A DNA stretch of 64,000 nucleotides from Lytechinus variegatus (taxonomy: Eukaryota; Echinodermata; Echinoidea; Temnopleuroida; Toxopneustidae): positions 24,407,440 through 24,471,439 of the forward strand of contig NC_054756.1 of the NCBI RefSeq assembly GCF_018143015.1, given 5' to 3'. Positions 40,001 through 47,900 of this stretch are shown here, piece by piece (position 1 is the stretch's first letter; each line of letters starts with the position of its first letter). The position numbers were made by a program, and so were the translations under genes. Below the pieces are notes generated by a model. That model did not search any database. It had not been told where the DNA came from and was given only the letters and a program-made list of their open reading frames with translations.

Positions 40001-41562
40001 GTAATTTTTACCCTTTCCTTTCAACTCTGTAGCGTCCCAAAACTGAACTCAAGATTTGAGGTTTGATCACGTTGATGGAGAACCCGAACTTTCAATACTT
40101 TGAAACCATGTAAACAGATATCAGGACACTATTATCACCATTTTCATCATGTCATGTTTGCAACCCCTTTATTTAAAAACTTTGCATCTACATTCCAATT
40201 TGACAGGTACATCAGTTTACTGTCCAATCTTCAGCAGAGTTTTTTTTCCGTGAAGTCATATAATTTGAAATTCATGATAAACAAGTATTTTCTTAGCAAA
40301 GACAAAGAGAACTTTCTCGGTAAGTAATAATGCCACTTCATTTGGAAGATGGATACCCTAATACTTGTGACCGAAGTATTTTGAAGTCTCGGAACTTGGA
40401 AAGGAGACCAGAAACTGCTCCCAATAAATTCACCGTTATGATATATTTTGGAATACAAATTCCATCGGCTTCAGATATGATAACGACACGACTAGAACAT
40501 CTACTTCACAGAGAACTCCATGTGCCCGTGGTTTAATGTATAGCCTTTTTAATAATTCATGTTACTGTCTTTTTACCATATTGACGGTGCCAACACCACC
40601 TTGTGAACATAAATTGTCCAACTCCGACTGTTTTCTTTTTTTTCATGTGCGATTGTTATTTATGTGTTTGAATGGACCCTATTTACCTAATTGCTTGAAA
40701 ACAGGGAACGCTGTTATGTAACCACCCGTATGATCTGCATCAACGCTGCACAGCTATAAGTCCTCTCCGAAAATCCTATAAATGGATATTGAGGATTGTA
40801 ATGTATATCCTACCAGAAGAAGGTAGCGCATTGTTTCACGAATCCGGTCTATTTGAGTGACAACTGCCATACCACCTGAGGTATTGCCATGTTGTTAAAG
40901 GAGAATGAAACCTTTGGAACAAGATAGCTTGTATGAAAAAGAAAATCAAAGAAACAGATTAACGGAAGTTTGGGAAAAATCGGACAAATAATGAAAAGTT
41001 ATGAGCATTTCATTTTCAATATTGCGATCATTAATGCTATGGAGATCCTCATATTGGCTATGCGACAAAGATGTGTGATGTCTCTTGTGAACAACTCCCC
41101 CATTACTTTAGTATATATTTCACTTAAACTGCTTCTTTTATCACATCTATCAGTAGATCATGTGTAATACAGACTTTTAAAGAATACATCATGGATAAAG
41201 AGTTGGTATCACCATAAGAAAAAGCAAAAAGAAAGTTGTCCACATGAGACATCACAAATCCTTGTCGCATTGCCAATGGGAGGATCTCCATAGCATTAGT
41301 GATTGCAATTAATGCCCATAACTTTCTCATTATTTGTCCGATTTTTCTCAAACATTCTTTGTTATCATTCTTTGATTTTCTGTTTTGACACAAGCCTAGT
41401 TGTTTCAAAGGTTTAATTCCCCTTTAAGGTCTTCAAAATGATGAGGTTTTGAATTCGGGTTTTGTGGTTACCTGTTATGACGCACGTGCTGAACCGGCTC
41501 CAAATCACCACCAGGAACATAGTGGTTATCCGATTACAATCCATGCCGAATAGTGTTGCCAT
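24320..41562 (-). CDS. Gene 2: complete SRCR-WSC receptor with long multi-tyrosine tail
   Basis: Eight exons: 41472-41562, 39535-39750, 38855-38923, 30127-30420, 27244-27282, 26899-27102, 25459-25543 and 24320-25073. They sum to 1752 bp with no frame conflict, giving 583 residues. Layout: signal peptide 1-30, SRCR about 31-125, WSC 126-223, Ser/Thr-rich stalk 224-304, membrane helix about 308-328, tail 333-583. The tail carries YDEI twice, YEET, and YATPDKNG, YAAPDKNG, YAMPDKNG and YAMPDK, resembling docking sites for SH2 proteins. Role (inference): a cell-surface recognition receptor that signals through tyrosine phosphorylation. Its 5' half (SP to WSC) lies in duplication unit 1 and is nearly identical to that of gene 3; its 3' half is unique in this window. 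The 8.4-kb WSC-SRCR intron holds a Tc1-like and a Harbinger-like element. Confidence 0.8.
25459..25543 (-). CDS. Gene 2 exon 7: transmembrane helix
   Basis: An 85-bp exon with acceptor 'ttaccacag' and donor GTTTGT, phase 1 in and phase 2 out. It encodes YAGIGGGVAAVVIIIIVIIV followed by TVCSTRR: a Gly-rich entry, about 20 hydrophobic residues and a basic cytosolic edge. The phase 2 exit matches the membrane exons of genes 3 and 4. Confidence 0.85.
25745..26137. repeat. Foldback MITE in gene 2 intron
   Basis: Arms of about 150 bp (25745-25900 and 25995-26137) are inverted copies sharing ACGGGACT ends, 'ttatggtcaaaat', 'acagaaattatgcac' and 'gacatcgaggcacagactgg'. A spacer of about 90 bp separates them. 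It lies between the stalk and membrane-helix exons. Confidence 0.85.
26461..26730 (-). other. Unassigned protein-like open frame in gene 2 intron
   Basis: About 88 codons stay open on the minus strand, containing HELWNITEITDECIFDIPCG and PDILKIQVLASVLYQNNAD, then a stop. The composition looks protein-like, with two cysteines and alternating hydrophobic residues. No acceptor in the phase 1 pattern of the gene was found, and it ends in a stop before the membrane exon. It could be an alternative terminal exon (secreted form), a relic, or chance. Confidence 0.25.
26899..27102 (-). CDS. Gene 2 exon 6: Ser-rich stalk
   Basis: A 204-bp phase 1-1 exon with acceptor 'aaaaccag' and donor GTAACC. It reads YSPPPTTLLTSTSQTATSSN, then a long serine run and PLGTQGTSNLPLAGKST. 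The serine run comes from a (GAT)n-like microsatellite on the plus strand (26951-27012), so its length is probably polymorphic. It is likely an O-glycosylated spacer (inference). Confidence 0.75.
27244..27282 (-). CDS. Gene 2 exon 5: small Thr-rich stalk exon
   Basis: A 39-bp phase 1-1 exon between acceptor 'atattgcag' and donor GTAAGT, encoding SPTTMTTSTKPMG. Both splice sites are good and the frame fits the exons on each side. No equivalent is seen in genes 3 or 4. Confidence 0.65.
28376..28960. repeat. TA-flanked MITE (AAGTCCACC family); contains the left duplication breakpoint
   Basis: Inverted ends AAGGAAAAGTCCACC and, as complement, AAGGTCAAGTCCACC, with TA on both sides. It is related to 3077-3631. 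Homology between the two duplication units starts inside it, at about 28790, which pairs with about 46918. Confidence 0.85.
28963..29460. repeat. TA-flanked MITE (AAGGGGAAGTTCACCCTGA), unit 1 only
   Basis: The ends AAGGGGAAGTTCACCCTGA and TCAGGGTAAACTTCCCCTT are inverted copies, flanked by TA at 28961-28962 and 29461-29462. It abuts the previous MITE and shares its TA. The equivalent site in unit 2 (about 47083) lacks it. Confidence 0.9.
29594..29752 (+). mobile_element. LINE-like 3' end with (GAATT)n tail, unit 1 only
   Basis: An AT-rich segment ends 'gaatggaaatgaaataaaag' and a run of GAATT repeats. It has short flanking AATGT duplications and is absent at the matching site in unit 2 (about 47223). 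It looks like a severely 5'-truncated LINE copy inserted after the duplication. Confidence 0.6.
30127..30420 (-). CDS. Gene 2 exon 4: WSC domain
   Basis: A 294-bp exon with acceptor 'tttctcatag' and donor GTGAGT. It encodes GYLGCFVDMRSERVLSGES, YCIQFCQGSTTSNYTFAGVE, ECYCGEASDN and DSCGGAGNIAVFNS. Eight cysteines and the CYCG and SCGG motifs fit WSC. Only a few residues differ from gene 3 (for example VENGNE against VTNENE). Confidence 0.9.
30613..30690. repeat. TTTA tetranucleotide microsatellite
   Basis: A run of (TTTA)n with few interruptions. It is much shorter at the equivalent place in unit 2 (about 48070-48085). Confidence 0.85.
31762..32792 (+). mobile_element. Decayed Tc1-like transposase, unit 1 copy
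   Basis: It reads as a Tc1-type transposase across several frames. It has an N-terminal helix-turn-helix (GQSFRQVARYFQVSPTTMSN), then LFTDESRF (Asp codon 32218), MVWGGI, DNDARPHRA (32492) and SPDMNPIEQLWD (Glu codon 32597). Thirty-four residues separate the second and third catalytic residues, giving DD34E. At least two frameshifts break it, so no active enzyme is made. It sits antisense in the gene 2 WSC-SRCR intron. Terminal repeats were not delimited. The same copy is present in unit 2, so insertion preceded the duplication. Confidence 0.85.
33682..33896. repeat. Small foldback MITE nested in the Harbinger-like element
   Basis: The ends 'ctagcctgcacgcctgaagg' and 'cctggagagtaaaaatcag' recur inverted at about 33858-33896 ('ctgatttttactctccagg' and 'aacctccaggctag'). 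It has the same terminal motif as the elements at 16.8-19.4 kb. Confidence 0.75.
34208..34880 (+). pseudogene. Harbinger transposase fragments
   Basis: A possible first exon starts MAEKHLAHFMHLDRVNRLRR at 34208 and ends at a GTAAGC donor. A second segment (34664-34768) reads NPFELYMDEAFRMRYRFSKE and TALHLI, like the region before the DDE domain of PIF/Harbinger transposases (FRxRFRLSKET). A stop and a frame change follow, then MGLMSTLGVLVGNKPCTFL to about 34880. The catalytic domain was not found, so the copy is non-functional. Confidence 0.6.
34900..36960. other. Non-coding interior of the Harbinger-like element
   Basis: AT-rich sequence without recognisable transposase domains. It holds an inverted copy of the dispersed poly-C repeat at 35990-36165 and a TG-rich patch near 36795. 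Confidence 0.4.
38855..38923 (-). CDS. Gene 2 exon 3: second part of SRCR domain
   Basis: A 69-bp phase 1-1 exon with acceptor 'atccttcag' and donor GTAAGG, encoding DTNLSECSLVMGCSVAGAASC. It supplies three cysteines of the SRCR fold. In gene 3 it is identical at the protein level. Confidence 0.85.
39535..39750 (-). CDS. Gene 2 exon 2: first part of SRCR domain
   Basis: A 216-bp phase 1-1 exon with acceptor 'ttgttgacag' and donor GTAATG. It contains VQLVGGPDSNKGTIEI, TWETVCG, DVILICKHLGFKGAS and LLCAEG. The three cysteines here and three in the next exon make a six-cysteine group A SRCR domain. The usual GTVCDD and DAxVVCRQLG motifs are diverged (ETVCGT, DVILICKHLG). Confidence 0.9.
40898..41424. 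repeat. TA-flanked MITE with long inverted ends, unit 1 copy
   Basis: The ends AAGGAGAATGAAACCTTTGG and AAGGGGAATTAAACCTTTG (complement of the right end) extend into arms of about 180 bp, including 'aaaaatcggacaaataatga' and 'ctatggagatcctc'. TA flanks both ends. It lies in the first intron of gene 2, 47 bp from the signal exon. An equal-length copy is in unit 2. Confidence 0.85.
41472..41562 (-). CDS. Gene 2 exon 1: signal peptide
   Basis: The first ATG at 41562 gives MATLFGMDCNRITTMFLVV, then IWSRFSTCVITG and a GTAACC donor at phase 1. The hydrophobic core is short (TMFLVVIW). In-frame ATGs at 41544 and 41520 are alternatives; the MDCNRI start resembles the MDWHRI start of gene 1 and gives a more typical signal peptide, so translation may begin there. 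Confidence 0.75.
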
Positions 41563-41663
41563 CACTGATGAATCTGGAAATTAATTGAAATCGAGTCAAC
41601 CAGGCTATTTCTCCATGATGTTTAGCAGGTGAATTGTGGGATATACAAGGGTGGTTGTGGTCA

Positions 41664-41818
41664 GTGGCGTACATAGGCAAATTCGTCCGCCAAAAAATTT
41701 GACAAGCAAAAACAAAGGTCTTTAAGTTAAAAGGAGCGGGCCACTTGTGGCTCTTCAGGGATCAGTTGTGACTCGCCAGGGGGGCAGTCTGCCCCCCCCC
41801 CATGTAGGTACGCTAATG
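41664..41818. repeat. Small repeat with GTGGCGTACATAGG end and C-run, unit 1 copy
   Basis: 'cagtggcgtacatagg' on the left and 'tgtaggtacgctaatgg' on the right are roughly inverted, with a CT/C-rich tract before the right end. The copy at about 55105-55275 in unit 2 shows it predates the duplication. Confidence 0.5.
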
Positions 41819-42390
41819 GTTGTGTTGAACTAGATGGCAAAAGTACAATTTTAAAACATTCGTGTCAAAGAGAAAATAATGTTCACAGTCAATGTCGGTA
41901 GAAATTGATCAACAGTTATTGTGATTTCGACCATTATTTTCTTTGGTATACAGTATCTTAAGTTATGTTAATCAATTTGTAAGTCGTATTCAGGAGAATG
42001 AATTCAAAATAAGGTGATGATTACCATTTTATGTATGTTCCATGCATAACATCTGAGAGGCAGATTTCACCCCTTTGTCTTATTTACGACGAGCGGGCGA
42101 GGACCCTCTTTAAACTATATCAATGCATGAAGATACCAAGAGCTGTTATGATTATCAGGTTTTTGATAGAGTACTCCAAATTGTCTCGCTATATTTCAAT
42201 ACATAACTTCATGACACGTGCATTCCGGAAACTAAAAATTTTCTTGGTAGAGGGTATGAAGTATGTACCTGGTTTCACAAACTTTCTATCTCAAACGAAG
42301 GTGGGATGCTGTCAGTACTACGCGACGTGCCTATGCGCGAATTCTATTTCGAATTTCCAATACATTCTAGCGGTTATTGCATCGTTATGC

Positions 42391-42566
42391 AGAAAGCACA
42401 TTTCGGGAAACATGGCCTAAAACGCTACCCTTTCTGGCACTCCCTTTTATGTCACAAAAGAACCTCTTTGTTCGATTTCTATTGAGTCTACTCCACTGAT
42501 CAAATAATTGGATAATAGGCGATCAGATTCATTTTCAGAGCCAAGTTCCTCTTTTACGAACACATC
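42391..42566. promoter_or_regulatory. Conserved upstream block, gene 2
   Basis: It contains GAAACATGGCCTAAAACG, 'tctggcactccctttta' and 'aagttcctcttttacgaaca', matching blocks before genes 1 and 3. It lies about 0.8 kb upstream of the gene 2 start. No TATA box was recognised. Confidence 0.35.
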
Positions 42567-43659
42567 TTATTTATAGAACGTGTGAGAATCTCGCTCTAAA
42601 GTGATTGTTTTTCTTAATGGTAAACAATCCTTATCCCAAAACAACAGTGTGTTTCAATTTATCCTTACTCTTATGTATCGTTTTAGGTTGTCACTGATTC
42701 AAAATTATTCGCAGAATAATTCAGAATTATTACTATTTATTTTTTTTTTGCTCTCCCCCCCCCCCCCCCTCTCTCTTTCCCATATACTACTGCACATTCT
42801 TGCCATATTTTCAATTTATTCAAGTTTCAAAGAAAATTTTCAAATAAAAGGTGATTCTATTTCATTATGTTTAATGAATAGTTTTGTGATTTATTTGTGT
42901 CTTCTTGTACATTCACGATATCATCTTTCGACCTCAAAAATATTACAATATGGGAAGATTTTTGTTTTTAAATCAATTTCTCAATACATTATCAAGGAAG
43001 AAAGAGAGAAAGTAATCAAATGATCAATGTTCATGAACAATAATTGTATTTCCAAATATTTCATTCGCCTAATTTTAAAATGCGCGTTTTTTTATTTTTT
43101 TTTCCTAAAAGATTTATTGCTATTATAAAGGGTTATATTATTAAATGTACTCATTATACCAACTAAATAAGCCCCCCCCCCCCCTCTCTCTCTCTCTCTG
43201 TCTCTACTTTTCTCTCTTTCTCTTTATCTTCTCGGCACTATGAGTAAATCATTTTGCTATTTCAGATAAATACTTCCTAAATATCAGGAAATAGCCTTTT
43301 TCATCATGTAACCAAAATCAAATTTCGAATGAAACAGAAATGACTAAATTAATAAATGTATCGTATGTGTATAACATTCGAGTATGGAAATTACATACCA
43401 TGAAGCCATAACCATCTGGTCATTGAATTTATTTTTTAAACACAGTGGAACAAGCCAGAGTACATTCGTACAAAATCTAAACCAAAATAGATTTTACAAA
43501 TCTTTTTCTGTTTCATATGACTACCATCATGCCCTTACACGTATGATTTGTCAGTGACGACGGGGTCTAATGAACCTTCCATACATGATATACGCAAGAA
43601 CACATTTGACAACCACATTCCCATGCTTCATTTTATTGCCGAGAAAAATATATTTTATG

Positions 43660-44108
43660 TATTTATTCATTTCGTTTTGTTTACCCAGGGTTACCCCATC
43701 GGTGGACTAAGCACTGCATACATGTACAAGTAACAAATACATACATGAAATAAATAAAAACAATGAAAAAGTATAAAACAACGACGAAAATATGTTCAAA
43801 GAGACAAGCAACCTGCAGGACATACACGCAGTCATACTGAAGTACATGTTTGTATGTAGAGCAAAATTCAAAATATATATTGTGCATATGCAAATCCATA
43901 TAAGTGTATATTCCCTATGATCATATGTTTATTGATAAATTTTGTGTTAACTTGATTGCTCGTCCCTGTAATCAGCTAGATAGGGGTAGTTCTTTTTTAT
44001 TAAGTAGTTTCTCGCTCTCCAATAAGATATAGAGAAGGACTGCCTCGAAACTGCACTACGGGTACTACTATCCAGCTGATTCCAAAGAATGGCAGCGCTG
44101 TGAGAAAA
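43660..44108 (-). mobile_element. 5'-truncated LINE (CR1/L2-like), unit 1 copy
   Basis: On the minus strand a frame reads SAAILWNQLDSSTRSAVSRQ, then SFSISYWRARNYLI, and stops at 43947-43949. This matches the usual C-terminus of CR1/L2-type reverse transcriptase proteins (lWNxLp...R...sFk). A 3' UTR with 'ggtaaccctgggtaaacaaa' and an A/T-rich tail follows to about 43660. Everything upstream of the last 50 or so residues is missing. The same copy is in unit 2. Confidence 0.7.
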
Positions 44109-44313
44109 TTATATGTGTATAAAATATTACATAATAAGTGGTCATACAATTAAAAAGTCTTCCCCTAAATGCGTAAACCGTATTCTTCTCCACTTTCACA
44201 ACTTGAGTATGTCCGACGTTACACACACCAATACACACACTAATCCATCCTCACACATAAAACCTCCCACCCACACACGCACATACCCTCCCCCACATAC
44301 ACAAACATATATG

Positions 44314-44665
44314 GAAGACCCGTGGTGTAGTGGTTCTGACTCTCGCCTGGTAAACAGAGGGTCGTGTGTTCGATTCCTACCGCGGTCTAGCGTCCTTTGG
44401 CAAGGCGTTAATCCACACTTTGCCACTCTCGACCAAGGTGCTAAATGGGTTCCCGGTAGGATGCGAAAGATATTGTATGTTTGATTTTGCCAGCGCCAAA
44501 ATGTGGCTGCGATGAATGCAAGGAATTCTCCCAAGGGAGTGGAAATTGTGCACTTTTCGTGCTTGATTGAAATGATTCCAATGACTCGGGTAATAATATG
44601 CTGTAACGCGCTTTGGGCCATTCTGGGAAAAGCGCTTTATAAAAATTGGTTATTATTATTATTAT
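44314..44665 (+). mobile_element. tRNA-derived SINE, unit 1 only
   Basis: A tRNA-like head (CGTGGTGTAGTGGTTCTGAC, B box GTTCGATTCC at 44368-44377) and a body follow. The 3' end reads 'gggaaaagcgctttataaaa' then (ATT)n. Probable target duplications ATATG lie at 44309-44313 and 44664-44668. The equivalent site in unit 2 (about 57660) has no SINE, so it inserted after the duplication. It sits just downstream of gene 3. Confidence 0.8.
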
Positions 44666-44736
44666 ATGTGTGGTTGTGCGTAAGAGTTTTTGTGGGTGAA
44701 GGTGCTGGTGTGTGTGTGTGTATGAGTATTCCTTCC

Positions 44737-44974
44737 TTAGATCATATAGGAGTGGGGTGGTGCACTGGTGTCGTCAGGATCCAATACATTGGCACGTTTA
44801 TGTTCGTATATCTGAGAAGAGTAGTGAACATCGCCATCAGATGTTGCCGATGGATCAGATTTTCTGACATCCTCGATATCATGATAAAAACCTGTATCTT
44901 TTTCAGGCAAACTTGATGACTGGAACAAATCTACTTGTTGTGTCTTCTGATCCTTGTTAGGGTCTTTCATCATC
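44737..44974 (-). CDS. Gene 3 exon 7: cytoplasmic tail
   Basis: The acceptor 'cactaaag' completes a Lys codon; then MMKDPNKDQKTQQVDLFQ and on to the stop at 44737. Tyrosine motifs are GFYHDI, VHYSSQ, IYEHK and a C-terminal SYMI. YSSQ fits the STAT3-type YxxQ pattern and YHDI the YxxI pattern (family knowledge); whether they are phosphorylated is unknown. Confidence 0.8.
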
Positions 44975-47900
44975 CTTTAGTGTATCAAGAAGTTAAGACA
45001 AAAATGCAATAGGATAAGTCGAGTGCGTATCAAGAATGATAAACAAAGAGGCACGGCATTCTGATGAATCATATAATAAGATGAAATTTTACTCTCAAGA
45101 TGTCAATCCCCTGTTAGAGCATTAGTTATTATAAAGATTTCGATTTTTTTTTTCAATACTTGGACGCCCCTTGATTATACGGGTAACTGCTTGGTTGGGA
45201 AGATCATTTATGTTTTGGCCTAAATATTACTTTGAGTTGTCTTTGGACACAAAGCGAATATTTAAATGGTTAAAGATCAGGTGTTTTATTCAAATTAAAT
45301 GTATGATTTTATCTAGTTTGCGATACAGTTATATGCTTCTGCTTTCCGAAAGTCAGTTAATGTGTAAACATCTACTCCTTATGTTAATAATACAAAACTT
45401 TGTAGAAGTAGGGGGACTCACTTTCGGATTCGAATGATGTATATTACCGAGAGGATGAGAAGGACACTAAGGATAATGATGACAACACCTTCACCAACTA
45501 CGGCACCAAAATCTGTAGAGATTACAAATAATATGCAGTATGCGTAGATCGAAAATTACTCAAACTCGTCACAGGTATCATATGAATAAGTGCATTTTAT
45601 TGCATTTCTGTGGTTATCATATTTAAGCACTGAATCAATATAATTTTATTGCAACCGGTAGCGATATGTTTTCTATTCTTATCCTTCTTACTGGCCCTCA
45701 TATGTTTTTTTTTGTTAAATGATGAAAATAAACATATTTCTTTAGAATTTCATATGACTAGAGTTACTCTGACTTAGTCTCTAATATCAAATTGACCACT
45801 AAAATACCATTACTTTCATTTTAGAGGCACGTTGGTAACTTATTCATATCAGAAAAGAATGGCGTCTCTTTTTAAAAAAATGATCAATTTTGTATAATTA
45901 CAAGAGCTGTTACAATATTGCTGGGGTGTTGGGGAGAAGGTTGTGGTCAGTGGTGATGAAGTCAGATCGTCCCTTGGACTATGGCCACTGGTCCTGTCAG
46001 AACTTGGTTGATAGGTCATCACTTCCGTGTGGGGGCTTACTTCTTGTATCTCCTCAGTTGACCATGTTGACCCAATAGTAGGTGTGGTTTCAATAGTCTC
46101 TGTTACTATGGGTTAAGCATGTCATGTATACTTTAGTAAATTGCAAATGCCTCGCACTATAATGATGATAATAGTAATAACGATTATTATGATAATAATA
46201 ATACAAAATACATCATGATAATGCTAAAAGAAAATAATAATGATAATAAGAATCAAAGTAAGAAGAAGGAGTCGTCGAAAAAGACGAAGGGTCAATGTGT
46301 GATGTGTCAAAAGATTATTTAAAGAACATATCCGTTATCATCATCTTCATCAATAACAGCACCATCATCATCACCACCACCACCATTATATTCATCATCA
46401 TTATCAAGAGTCTCTATAAACTTCTTTTTTCTTAGTTTGTTTATGGATTTCCATTCTCCTCTATTTATTATATCCTATTAGCTTTGGGGACTGTCATACC
46501 TCCATTCGCATTATGATTATGGCATTTGCTTTTCTTTTACAAAACCAATGTTGAATGAACAATGATAATTAATATTAAATATTGTTTGATATCATCTTTT
46601 AGGTATTTTTAGGGGTTGCGTTTTGGGGAATTATTAAGATTTATTTGTTTCATTATATCATTCATTATTGATATTTATACTTTCTACGTATCATATTATT
46701 TTTTGTAAAAAAAAATGTATCATTTACGAATGCAGGAGAAATATAAATAAACAAAAGTGCATCATTCCATGTCAGCTAGGTCTTGATAGATACCTCATTA
46801 TCGAGGAAATAATGATCTATTAAGTTTAAGATTGGTACCCACTTGTAAACACAGCTATGTATCGCACTCCACCACAGCTCTCATTCCTGATTTACCCGAA
46901 AAGAGCTATCATTAATTTTGGATGTAACTGGCTTGTTCATATAACAATTTTGTTAATAATAAGCGAAACTTTGAAATGTCATAACTTTCTTATTTTACAT
47001 CCGATTTCGATGAAATTTTCAGCATTGTCCTTGTCTGAATTTTCTTTATTGATTCAAATCAACATTTTTCTGAGGTGGACTTAGGGTTAGCATGTTGAGA
47101 TCAAGGCGTACCCTTTCATTCAATTATAGATATGAATATTAGAACTACCGAAGTTTATGATAGCTCTTTTCAGGTAAATCACGAAAGTCAGAATGTTTTT
47201 TTAAGTGTGTGTGTGTCCAATGTATATTTTGGTCAAGTTTTCGTTCATGTTGTGTATTTCCGAATGGAATTCCGGGATACACATAACACACAAGATCTGT
47301 TAACGTATAAGCAACAATATAACACAATTTGACTCACTTTCGTCAAGAGATGGAGGTTGTCCATATAATATACATGTACTCAATTTATGTTTGAAATGGC
47401 TTTACCTGGAGTTTTTCTTGCCAACTACCCCTATAAAATACCTAGGCGCCTATACCCTCGCCTAGGTTACATTCAATTGGTGGTATTTCGATAGCCATAC
47501 ATATCTATATTTCTAGGTTAGACTAGGTTTATACCAAGGTTTTATCATCAGAATACTACCCATAGAGTTCAAGAATGATACTCACTGTTGAATACAGCTA
47601 TGTTTCCTGCCCCACCACAGCTGTCCGTGGGATATCCTGAACATGCAACATGGCATTGATCGTCCGAATGCTTTTCATGTTTAGTATAGTTATCACTTGC
47701 TTCACCACAGTAACATTCATTTTCATTTGTAACACCGGCGAATGTATAGTTAGCTGCGGTAGACCCTTGACAGAACTGGATGCAATAAGGAATGGTCATC
47801 ATTGAAATATTTACCAGACTTTCGCCTGACAACACCCTCTCACTCCTCATGTCCACAAAACATCCAAGATATCCCTCACCTATGAGAAAGAATTATATGG

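Noticed and set aside
42031-42420. 129-codon open frame upstream of gene 2
   Set aside because: In the unit 2 copy (55497-55897) the frame is broken in two while the DNA is otherwise conserved, so it is not under coding constraint.
44196-44621. 141-codon minus-strand frame
   Set aside because: It runs through a SINE and a CA-rich tract; no homology or splice context.
46843-46884. Use of the WSC stump as an extra exon of gene 3
   Set aside because: A donor is present but no acceptor or polypyrimidine tract precedes it; the upstream sequence is the junction insert.
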